A DNA stretch of 8,284 nucleotides from Kiritimatiellia bacterium (GTDB lineage Bacteria; Verrucomicrobiota; Kiritimatiellia; RFP12; UBA1067): contig JAGBXE010000222.1 in NCBI GenBank assembly GCA_017629455.1, positions 1 through 8,284 on the forward strand. The letters are read 5' to 3'. How positions within the stretch are numbered: position 1 is the stretch's first letter; each line of letters begins with the position of its first letter. The position numbers and the translations under genes were made by a program. This document shows, in pieces, positions 1 to 5,393 of this stretch. The notes beneath the pieces are model-generated. The model worked only from the letters and a program-made list of their open reading frames with translations. It searched no databases and was not told the origin of the DNA.

Positions 1-6
1 GTACAT

Positions 7-15
7 ATTATACCA
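7..15 (-). promoter_or_regulatory. Extended -10 promoter reading out of the window
   Basis: On the minus strand these bases read TGGTATAAT, a perfect TATAAT with the extended -10 TG one base upstream. The same nonamer occurs in front of the glutamate dehydrogenase gene. I see no convincing -35 hexamer 16-18 bases upstream. Transcription would leave the window to the left, so the target gene is not visible. Confidence 0.5.
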
Positions 16-120
16 AAAGGGCAACACACGGTGTGGAGCGTGAAGAGCATCTCAAGCAATTCACTACTGAGTCTTCAGATTTTTGGAAACAACTTTTTTG
101 AAACAACTTCTACTATGACG

Positions 121-140
121 CACGGGCGAACTCGCCCGTG
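121..140. repeat. Perfect 9-bp inverted repeat (hairpin)
   Basis: CACGGGCGA, a 2-base spacer, then TCGCCCGTG. The stem is perfect and GC-rich, and no T-run follows on either strand, so it does not look like an intrinsic terminator. It may be a dispersed intergenic palindrome of the REP kind, but no second copy is in this window. Confidence 0.6.
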
Positions 141-197
141 CCCTCCTTCTCTATTGCGCTTAAACAATTATATCAACACAGAAAAAACGCGGGCGTG

Positions 198-229
198 GAG
201 ATGCGCCTGTCGCGAGATGCACCTGCCGC
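198..229. repeat. Tandem duplication of a 16-mer
   Basis: Two abutting units, GAGATGCGCCTGTCGC (198-213) and GAGATGCACCTGCCGC (214-229), match at 14 of 16 positions. The second unit runs into the first hairpin of the micro-hairpin cluster, so the two structures share bases. Confidence 0.65.
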
Positions 230-365
230 GTAGCGGTCAGGTCCCCCGACGAACGTAGTGAGGAGCTTTCGCGTAGCGAAAGTCACAAGAGGGTGAGCGA
301 TCAGGTTGGGTGAGCGCGAAGCGCGAACTGCGAAGCAGCCGCAAGGCCCCGCGCCCGCGCGCCGC
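222..365. repeat. Cluster of GC-rich micro-hairpins with triloops
   Basis: Short palindromes follow one another with three-base loops. 222-241 has a CCGC-GTA-GCGG core extended by CCTG/CAGG with one bulged T. 266-282 has a perfect 7-bp stem, CTTTCGC-GTA-GCGAAAG. 314-324 is GCGC-GAA-GCGC. 328-338 is CTGC-GAA-GCAG. 338-347 is GCC-GCAA-GGC. A GC-only tail (about 348-365) follows. The recurring design of a stem ending in GC, a G-W-A loop, and a stem starting with GC suggests one propagating palindrome type rather than chance. No coding potential is seen. Confidence 0.6.
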
Positions 366-371
366 TTAATA

Positions 372-406
372 TTAGTAGTTAGTGGTTAGTGGTTAGTAGT
401 TAGTGG
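372..406. repeat. TTAGTRG heptamer array, 5 copies
   Basis: Five uninterrupted 7-base units: TTAGTAG, TTAGTGG, TTAGTGG, TTAGTAG, TTAGTGG. Only the sixth base varies, between A and G. It is the first of a run of different short arrays that reaches the next promoter. Confidence 0.85.
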
Positions 407-408
407 AT

Positions 409-530
409 AAAACTCCCAAACTGACAAACTCGCAAACTGTCAAACTGACTCTACTTGCAAACTTCTCTTGCGCTTGGAAAGTCGGCAAGTTTTACAGTTG
501 GGCAGTTGGACAGTTTACCAGTTATACAAC
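409..530. repeat. Facing octamer arrays forming a long imperfect inverted repeat
   Basis: The left arm has four octamers of the form CAAACTNN (417-448), preceded by a degenerate copy at 409-416. The right arm (about 493-527) has octamers centred on CAGTT, the reverse complement of AACTG. Inside them, ACTTGC at about 453-458 faces GCAAGT at about 485-490. Aligning the left arm with the reverse complement of the right arm keeps the AACTG cores in register over about 50 bases, so the segment could fold into an imperfect stem with a short central loop. No gene is seen in it. Confidence 0.6.
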
Positions 531-560
531 ATTCAAACATTCTAACATTCAAACATTAAC
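529..560. repeat. ACATTCWA octamer array, 4 copies
   Basis: Four consecutive 8-base units: ACATTCAA, ACATTCTA, ACATTCAA and a degenerate ACATTAAC. The same unit family reappears at 623-678 after two unrelated heptamer arrays. Confidence 0.8.
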
Positions 561-563
561 CTC

Positions 564-605
564 TTCCCTGTTCCCTATTCCCTCTAAACTCTAAACTCTA
601 AACTT
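564..605. repeat. Two abutting heptamer arrays, TTCCCTN x3 and TAAACTY x3
   Basis: 564-584 is TTCCCTG, TTCCCTA, TTCCCTC. 585-605 is TAAACTC, TAAACTC, TAAACTT. The first array runs into the second with no intervening base. Each array varies only at its last base. Confidence 0.8.
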
Positions 606-622
606 TCTAAACCCCCATGCAA

Positions 623-678
623 ACATACTAACAATCAAACATTCTAACAATCAAACATTCCAACATTCCAACATTCCA
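623..678. repeat. ACAWTCNA octamer array, 7 copies
   Basis: Seven exact 8-base steps: ACATACTA, ACAATCAA, ACATTCTA, ACAATCAA, then ACATTCCA three times. There is no G in the array. It ends four bases before the extended -10 of the patatin-like gene, so it occupies the -35 and upstream-element position of that promoter. Confidence 0.85.
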
Positions 679-681
679 AAA

Positions 682-690
682 TGATATAAT
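682..690 (+). promoter_or_regulatory. Extended -10 promoter of the patatin-like gene
   Basis: TGATATAAT, with a perfect TATAAT at 685-690 preceded by the extended -10 TG. Only 10 bases separate the hexamer from the ATG at 701, so transcription would begin at or within a few bases of the start codon. No Shine-Dalgarno sequence lies between. The -35 position falls in the octamer array and has no TTGACA-like hexamer. Confidence 0.7.
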
Positions 691-700
691 TTCTTCACCT

Positions 701-1567
701 ATGGAACTCAAAGTGACAAAAACTGGTCTCGTCCTTGAAGGCGGAGCAATGCGCGGGCTTTTCACAGCCGGCGTGCTCGATGTTTTTATGGAGCGAGGAA
801 TCAAATTTGACGGACTTATCGGAGTCTCCGCAGGCGCCTGCTTCGGCTGCAATTTCAAAAGCGGACAAATAGGACGCGTCATCCGCTACAATAAACGCTT
901 CTCGCACGATCCTCGCTACTGCTCGTGGAAATCGCTCTTTACCACAGGAGATCTTTTCGGCGCACAATTCTGCTATCGCGAACTGCCTAAAAAGCTCGAC
1001 GTTTTCGATGTTGCCGCGTACGAATCAAATCCGATGGAGTTTCATGTTGTTGCTACAGACGCGGCAACAGGCAAAGCCGTATACAAGAAGCTTGAACGAG
1101 CCGATGATACTGCGCTCGACTGGATACGCGCCTCGGCATCCATGCCGCTCGTCTCGCGCCCTGTAGAAATCGACGGCAAATCTTATCTTGACGGTGGGCT
1201 TTCAGACGGAATCCCTCTCAAATATTTTGAGTCTATCGGATTTTCACGCAATGTCGTTATAACAACTCGCCCACAAGGCTACCGCAAATTCCCTTCTGCG
1301 AAAATTCGCCTTCTAAAACCTTTTTTACGCCGCTATCCTGCCGTTTATGAAGCGCTCAAAACGCGCTACAGATGGTACAATAAGACGCTTGAATACATTA
1401 ACGAGCGCGTAGTTCGTGGGGATGCACTTCTCATCGCTCCCGAAAAGCCGCTTGAGATTTCGCGCGTCTGCCACGACAGCGAAACGATGCAGCGCGTTTA
1501 TGATCTCGGCAGACGCGCCGCCGAAAAAATTCCTGAAAGCCAACTACGGCAATTCATCAAAGCCTAA
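701..1567 (+). CDS. Patatin-like phospholipase family protein (YjjU-like)
   Basis: A predicted serine acyl hydrolase of the patatin family (288 aa), expected to cleave acyl esters of phospholipids or related lipids. All catalytic parts are visible: the glycine-rich oxyanion segment GGAMRG (residues 14-19), the nucleophile elbow GVSAG with Ser43, and the DGG motif with Asp164, which completes the Ser-Asp dyad. The spacing, the SDGIPL stretch after the DGG and the overall length resemble E. coli YjjU. No signal peptide or membrane helix is seen, so it is probably cytoplasmic. The ATG at 701 is chosen because the next in-frame Met lies inside the oxyanion motif. There is no ribosome binding site, and the -10 box ends 10 bases upstream, so the mRNA is probably leaderless. 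The 3' end overlaps the convergent GH28-deacetylase gene by 24 bp. The substrate cannot be inferred. Confidence 0.9.
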   Translation: MELKVTKTGLVLEGGAMRGLFTAGVLDVFMERGIKFDGLIGVSAGACFGCNFKSGQIGRVIRYNKRFSHDPRYCSWKSLFTTGDLFGAQFCYRELPKKLDVFDVAAYESNPMEFHVVATDAATGKAVYKKLERADDTALDWIRASASMPLVSRPVEIDGKSYLDGGLSDGIPLKYFESIGFSRNVVITTRPQGYRKFPSAKIRLLKPFLRRYPAVYEALKTRYRWYNKTLEYINERVVRGDALLIAPEKPLEISRVCHDSETMQRVYDLGRRAAEKIPESQLRQFIKA

Positions 1568-3529
1568 CACGGCAATGCCGCATTCTTTCGCGACTGAAAG
1601 AATACGCTCAAGCCATTCGCTTTTCATGTGAATATGCTTTGCGTCCGGCGCGATATTGTGTGAAGTAATGCAAATAACTTCCTTGCGCTCGGCGGCACGG
1701 CGGATACAGGCGCAGATTTCTTCAATATCGGTATGATACGCCTCTCCAACGATTATCGTGTCGATCCTGAAGCGTCTTGGAAGCTCGGAGGCCGGGAAGA
1801 ATACAGCGTCGTTTTCTATTAGCGGCTTGCGAGAAGAGTGCTTTTCGCCTTTCGGGTCATAGGGAGTTGCGCCCTTTACTCCTCCGCGCACGCGTTGAAA
1901 ACCTTTCGATCGAAAGAGTGCGTCAGTCTCGTCGCTGCGGCGGCAATTTGGATACGCGAAGCTCTTATATGGCAGATAGAACTTCTGGGCGCGATCCGTC
2001 TGCGGCCAGACTTCATCCATATAATACTTCTCTTGACCATACTTGGCAACGTATTCGTCGGCATTGCGATGATTGAACCCGTGAAGACCGATAGAATGCC
2101 CGTCCAACGAAAGGCGCTTAAGAGCGCGGACATCTTCCGGCAGAAAATCGCCGGAAACAAAGAACGTCGCGTGCGCGCCGTATTTTGCGAAGATTGGCCG
2201 CGCCGCCTCCCAGCCAGCGAAATTGCGGTCATCGAACGTAAGAAGCAATACGCCGCGCGAACCGATCGGAGCGGGCGTACAATCAATTAGCTCCACCTTG
2301 CCGGGCGAGCCCCATATTTCCATAAAGCGTCGATCTCGCTTCTTGTTATCCTTAAACCATTGGCGCCCCTGGCGAACTTTAACACGCTCAATCATCCGAT
2401 GAGAGCAATTTTTAAAAATGATATTTTCGGCGCGCCCGTTCCCGGTGCCGTTCACGACTGAAGGCTTAAGCGCCTCAAAGCGGCAATTTTCAAAAAGGAC
2501 ATCTTTAACGAGCGAATCGCCCTTCGCCGTCTCCACAAAGACGGGCCTCTCAGTTTCAAGCACGACTGAGTTTCGTACGCGCACATTCTCGATATAGACG
2601 CTCTTGCCTACATCGACCCACGCAGGCGTAAAACCAAAACCTGCGCCCGATTCATGAAAGCGGCAGTTATCGAAAAAGACGTTGCGTATCGTTCCTGTGC
2701 CAATACCGATGCGCGCACCGATGCAGCAGCTTGAGACATCGCAATTTTCGACTTTTATATTCTCGCAAACATTGCTAGATGCGTGAAGCTTGCAAGAGGC
2801 ACGGATGGCAAACCCATCATCGCCCGTTTTAAGGACACAATCTTTTACGACGACATTTTTCGTGCAGTCAATAGAAAAGCCGTCGGAGTTTGCGATTTCA
2901 CGATCTGCGTCAACTGTAACGCCGCGCATGACGACATCCTCGCAGCATCGTAAGTGCACCGTCCAGCACGGAGTATTCTTGAGCGTCACGCCCTCTATGC
3001 GAATATTCTTCGTTAAGAACATCGCGACCATCGGGCCTGGGCGAAACCACTCGCGGTCGATCGGATGAAGTTTAATGCCGTATTTATACCACGGAAACCA
3101 ACCTTCCTCCTGCGTCTGACCGAAGAACTGAGGACCATTGCCGTCAATCGTGCCTTCACCCGTGATGGCGACATCCTCAGCTTTGTACGCAAGAATAAGA
3201 TGAGCGCCGCTCCACTCTTCGCCTACGCTATGGAAGTTCTCTGGGAAAACATCATTCGCGTTATAGTCCTTCTGGTTTGTCGACCCGAGAATCACAGCGC
3301 CTTTCTCAAGATGAAGTTCGCAATGATCTTTAAGCCAAATCGTACCGCTTCTCCACACACCCTTTGGAACGACAATACGCCCACCCCCGTTTTTAGCCGC
3401 CTCTTCAGCCGCCTTAGAAACACTTCCTCCGTAAGAAAGAATATTAAAGTCCATTCTTTCGCTCTTCTCGGATGAAGCCTCTCCGACAATAGAAATGAAA
3501 GCAAAGAATGTGAATATCAGCTTTTTCAT
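1544..3529 (-). CDS. Secreted GH28-like beta-helix / NodB (CE4-type) polysaccharide deacetylase fusion
   Basis: A 661-aa two-domain enzyme for extracellular polysaccharide breakdown. Residues 1-18 look like a signal peptide (MKK, then a hydrophobic core, cleavage near GEA-SS). Residues about 26-420 are a right-handed beta-helix of GH28 (polygalacturonase) type, with the GGGRIVVPKG entry segment, NSDG (Asp216) and GDDG (Asp237, Asp238). The usual GHG histidine and RIK motifs are not seen. Residues about 425-661 are a NodB-fold deacetylase: TFDD (431-434), the zinc pair in HGFNH (His483, His487), a FAYP segment near 524 and SHN near 623. It may trim acetylated pectin-like glycans, but the substrate is inferred. 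The start is uncertain. ATG 3529 gives a clean signal peptide but weak ribosome binding. ATG 3577 has AGGAG only two bases upstream. ATG 3610 would be nearly leaderless. The 3' end overlaps the patatin-like gene. Confidence 0.85.
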   Translation of the reverse strand: MKKLIFTFFAFISIVGEASSEKSERMDFNILSYGGSVSKAAEEAAKNGGGRIVVPKGVWRSGTIWLKDHCELHLEKGAVILGSTNQKDYNANDVFPENFHSVGEEWSGAHLILAYKAEDVAITGEGTIDGNGPQFFGQTQEEGWFPWYKYGIKLHPIDREWFRPGPMVAMFLTKNIRIEGVTLKNTPCWTVHLRCCEDVVMRGVTVDADREIANSDGFSIDCTKNVVVKDCVLKTGDDGFAIRASCKLHASSNVCENIKVENCDVSSCCIGARIGIGTGTIRNVFFDNCRFHESGAGFGFTPAWVDVGKSVYIENVRVRNSVVLETERPVFVETAKGDSLVKDVLFENCRFEALKPSVVNGTGNGRAENIIFKNCSHRMIERVKVRQGRQWFKDNKKRDRRFMEIWGSPGKVELIDCTPAPIGSRGVLLLTFDDRNFAGWEAARPIFAKYGAHATFFVSGDFLPEDVRALKRLSLDGHSIGLHGFNHRNADEYVAKYGQEKYYMDEVWPQTDRAQKFYLPYKSFAYPNCRRSDETDALFRSKGFQRVRGGVKGATPYDPKGEKHSSRKPLIENDAVFFPASELPRRFRIDTIIVGEAYHTDIEEICACIRRAAERKEVICITSHNIAPDAKHIHMKSEWLERILSVAKECGIAVLGFDELP

Positions 3530-3620
3530 AATTCTTATTTGACGATAATTCTTAAACCTTGATTTCTTAGTTGCCATCGCTCCTGCTCTAATTGAATTTA
3601 GTGTATGCATACAACTTTGT

Positions 3621-3629
3621 ATCTTATCA
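3621..3629 (-). promoter_or_regulatory. Possible extended -10 promoter of the GH28-deacetylase gene
   Basis: The minus strand reads TGATAAGAT. The extended TG is present, but the hexamer TAAGAT matches TATAAT at only four of six positions. It lies 10 bases before the in-frame ATG at 3610, the same distance as the -10 to ATG gap of the patatin-like gene. No clear -35 is seen. Confidence 0.3.
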
Positions 3630-3709
3630 CAATCCACTCCAAAAGTCCATCTGCCGCTCACGCATCTTGCGGTTACGGACGCACCCCGACATTTTTTTCG
3701 AATGCCGTG

Positions 3710-3739
3710 TTGCCCTTATGTGTCTATATTTGATATAAT
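3710..3739 (+). promoter_or_regulatory. tRNA promoter
   Basis: Extended -10 TGATATAAT at 3731-3739, identical to the nonamer before the patatin-like gene. A partial -35, TTGCCC (3710-3715), sits 18 bases upstream of TATAAT. Initiation about 7 bases past the hexamer would leave a 5' leader of only about 5 bases before the mature tRNA at 3751. Confidence 0.7.
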
Positions 3740-3750
3740 ATGCACATTAC

Positions 3751-3827
3751 GGACCCGTAGCTCAGTCGGTCAGAGCAGGTGACTCATAATCTCCGGGTCG
3801 TGGGTTCGAGTCCCGCCGGGTCCACCA
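3751..3827 (+). tRNA. tRNA with CAU anticodon, probably tRNA-Ile2
   Basis: A complete 77-nt cloverleaf with encoded CCA. The acceptor stem GGACCCG pairs perfectly with CGGGTCC. The D stem is GCTC/GAGC, the anticodon loop is CTCATAA (anticodon CAT at 3785-3787), and the T arm GTGGG-TTCGAGT-CCCGC is intact with one G-T pair. A73 precedes CCA. CAU can mean elongator Met, initiator Met or Ile2. The acceptor C4-G69 and C5-G68 pairs, known determinants for the lysidine synthetase TilS, and the general likeness to bacterial Ile2 tRNAs favour Ile2, which reads AUA after lysidine modification. The anticodon stem has one T-T mismatch at pair 29-41. It has its own promoter and terminator, so it is a single-gene unit. 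Confidence 0.93.
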
Positions 3828-3837
3828 TTAATCAGTC

Positions 3838-3866
3838 AAAGCTCCTGTTAACGCAGGAGCTTTTCT
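3838..3866 (+). terminator. Intrinsic terminator of the tRNA gene
   Basis: A stem of AGCTCCTG (3840-3847) and CAGGAGCT (3854-3861) around the 6-base loop TTAACG, extended by AAA/TTT pairs, followed by TTTTCTGTTT. It begins 10 bases after the tRNA CCA end, as expected for a stand-alone tRNA transcript. Confidence 0.85.
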
Positions 3867-3897
3867 GTTTGAGGACATGATCAATTCCCCAATAAAC

Positions 3898-3929
3898 AAA
3901 AAGCGCGCAGGAAATCCGCGCGCTTTTTT
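3898..3929 (-). terminator. Intrinsic terminator of gdhA, bidirectional
   Basis: AAAAAGCGCGC (3898-3908) pairs with GCGCGCTTTTT (3918-3928) around AGGAAATCC. On the minus strand the GC stem is followed by TTTTTGTTTATT, and it lies 17 bases after the gdhA stop codon. The A/T flanks are symmetric, so it can also stop plus-strand transcription that passes the tRNA terminator. Confidence 0.85.
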
Positions 3930-3946
3930 AGGCTTTTCATTTTGAA

Positions 3947-5308
3947 TTAGAAAATGCCCTGCTCCATCATCGCATCGGCAACCTTCTGGAAGCCTGCGAT
4001 GTTCGCACCAGCGACAAGGTCATAACCAAGACCGTACATCTCGGCTGCCTTGGCGGAAGAATCATGAATCGTCTTCATCATCTTCTTAAGCTGCGCATCG
4101 ACTTCCTCGGCCGTCCAAACGAGACGCTCGGAGTTCTGCGCCATTTCAAGAGCTGAAACGCCGACACCGCCAGCGTTAACCGCCTTCGAAGGAGCGACGA
4201 TCATGTTCTTCTGCTCGCGGAGAAGTTCAAGAGCGTCGTTCGTGGTGGGCATGTTAGCAACTTCAATGTAGTACTTAACGCCCGATTCGACAATCTTCTT
4301 CGCCCACTCGAGAGTGACATCGTTCTGCGTAGCCGCAGGCATGTAGATGTCGACATCCTTAACGCCCCAGCACTTTGTGCCAGGAACGAAAGTGGCGTTG
4401 GGATACTGCTTGGCGTAAGGCTCGCAGTGCATCGGATCCTTCGCGCGCATATCGAGGATGAACTGAAGCTTCTCCTCGGTATTGACACCGTCAGGATCGT
4501 GGATGTAGCCGTCAGGACCGGCAAAATACGTAACCTTAGCGCCAAGGTGCATCGCCTTCTTCATGATGCCCCAGCCCACGTTGCCGTAACCGGAAATGGC
4601 GATGCGCTTACCCTCAATCGTGTCGTTCTCGTGAGCGAGCACTTCCTGGAGGTAATACACCGCGCCGTAACCCGTAGCTTCAGGACGAATGAGCGAACCG
4701 CCGTAAGAAAGGCCCTTGCCCGTCAAAACGCCGTTCTCCCAAACGCCTTTGAGGCGGCGGTACTGGCCGTAGAGATAGCCGATTTCACGGCCGCCGACGC
4801 CCATATCGCCTGCGGGAACGTCAACATCTGGACCGATGTAGCGATAAAGAGCCGTCATGTAGCTCTGGCAGAAGCGCATAACTTCCGCCGCGCTCTTGCC
4901 TGCAGGATCGAAATCGGAACCGCCCTTGCCGCCGCCGATAGGAAGACCGGTGAGAGAGTTTTTGAAAGTCTGCTCAAAGCCGAGGAACTTGATGATGCCA
5001 GGGTAAACGTTCTTTTGGAATCTAAGTCCGCCCTTATAAGGACCGATGGCACCGTTGAACTGGCAGCGGTAACCGATATTGGTGTGGGTATTGCCAGCAT
5101 CGTCAGTCCACACAACGCGGAACGTGAACATACGCTCGGGCTCGACCATACGCATAAGAAGGTCTGCCTGCTCGTATTCCGGGTGCTTGTCAACGACGGG
5201 GCTCAAAGAGCTAAGAACTTCTTCCACCGTCTGAACGAACTCAGGTTCGTTCGCATGTTTTTCGCGCACATACGCGATCGTCTTTTCGACGTACTTATTG
5301 AGTGCCAT
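3947..5308 (-). CDS. gdhA: Glutamate dehydrogenase, hexameric bacterial type
   Basis: Catalyses the reversible reductive amination of 2-oxoglutarate with ammonia to glutamate in the cytoplasm. It has 453 aa, the normal length for the roughly 450-aa hexameric family. Visible parts are the glutamate-binding YKGGLRF with Lys92, GLPIGGGKGGSDFDP with catalytic Lys128, PAGDMGVG with catalytic Asp168, the Rossmann loop GYGNVG (240-245), and the conserved KAVNAGGV segment near residue 375. The Rossmann fold continues into AGPDGYI (263-269), as in the NAD-dependent Clostridium symbiosum enzyme. NADP enzymes such as E. coli GdhA have a serine-rich turn there, so NAD(H) use is inferred. The start is set by AAGGAAG six bases before the ATG. 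The gene has its own extended -10 promoter (5394-5402) and a strong terminator. A long open frame on the opposite strand (4427-5356) is a shadow. Confidence 0.97.
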   Translation of the reverse strand: MALNKYVEKTIAYVREKHANEPEFVQTVEEVLSSLSPVVDKHPEYEQADLLMRMVEPERMFTFRVVWTDDAGNTHTNIGYRCQFNGAIGPYKGGLRFQKNVYPGIIKFLGFEQTFKNSLTGLPIGGGKGGSDFDPAGKSAAEVMRFCQSYMTALYRYIGPDVDVPAGDMGVGGREIGYLYGQYRRLKGVWENGVLTGKGLSYGGSLIRPEATGYGAVYYLQEVLAHENDTIEGKRIAISGYGNVGWGIMKKAMHLGAKVTYFAGPDGYIHDPDGVNTEEKLQFILDMRAKDPMHCEPYAKQYPNATFVPGTKCWGVKDVDIYMPAATQNDVTLEWAKKIVESGVKYYIEVANMPTTNDALELLREQKNMIVAPSKAVNAGGVGVSALEMAQNSERLVWTAEEVDAQLKKMMKTIHDSSAKAAEMYGLGYDLVAGANIAGFQKVADAMMEQGIF

Positions 5309-5314
5309 CTTTTT

Positions 5315-5321
5315 CTTCCTT
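5315..5321 (-). promoter_or_regulatory. Ribosome binding site of gdhA
   Basis: The minus strand reads AAGGAAG, six bases before the ATG at 5308. It fixes the gdhA start and contrasts with the patatin-like gene, which has no such site. Confidence 0.75.
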
Positions 5322-5393
5322 ACTTACTTTACAGTTTTAGAGTTTATCTATTTTGAGAAATTATCGGGGCGCAAGCCATGCGCTTGGTTGCGT

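Larger units (their letters stand above)
1..700. other. Gene-free, repeat-rich intergenic region
   Basis: I see no credible gene on either strand here. The open frames are short, have no ribosome binding site, and run straight through repeats. In order the region holds a minus-strand promoter at the left edge, a 10-base direct repeat (GAAACAACTT at 86-95 and 100-109), a perfect hairpin at 121-140, a tandem 16-mer and micro-hairpin cluster at 198-365, a mosaic of 7- and 8-base tandem arrays at 372-678, and the promoter of the patatin-like gene. It separates two divergently transcribed genes, the left one lying outside the window. Bases 529-680 contain only two G residues on the plus strand, a strong strand asymmetry. 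Confidence 0.75.

Noticed and set aside
31..258. Small plus-strand open frame of 75 codons
   Set aside because: It runs through the perfect palindrome and the tandem 16-mer, has no ribosome binding site, and has a composition unlike the real genes here.
372..406. Telomere-like repeat
   Set aside because: TTAGTRG recalls telomere units, but there are only five copies inside a bacterial intergenic region and no chromosome end.
403..594. Small plus-strand open frame of 63 codons
   Set aside because: It consists almost entirely of the tandem octamer and heptamer arrays, so it is a by-product of repeats.
372..678. CRISPR array
   Set aside because: The units are 7-8 bases long, abut each other, and have no spacers. 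No cas genes are present.
372..678. Replication origin with iterons
   Set aside because: No TTATCCACA-like DnaA boxes and no replication initiator gene are nearby, and the unit words change along the tract.
695..967. Minus-strand open frame over the start of the patatin-like gene
   Set aside because: It is antisense to the conserved oxyanion and nucleophile motifs of the patatin-like protein and has no supporting signals.
1838..2290. Open frames on both strands within the deacetylase domain
   Set aside because: They overlap the deacetylase frame, which carries TFDD and HGFNH at the right spacing; the others show no motif.
4427..5356. Long open frame (309 codons) on the plus strand
   Set aside because: It is antisense to gdhA, whose motifs are fully conserved. 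The translation has no recognisable motif, and the start has no promoter or ribosome binding site. High third-position GC in gdhA explains the open frame.
5370..5392. Riboswitch in the gdhA leader
   Set aside because: Small alternative stems (CAAGC/GCTTG and CGCAA/TTGCG) exist, but the 80-base leader is too simple and I recognise no known aptamer.
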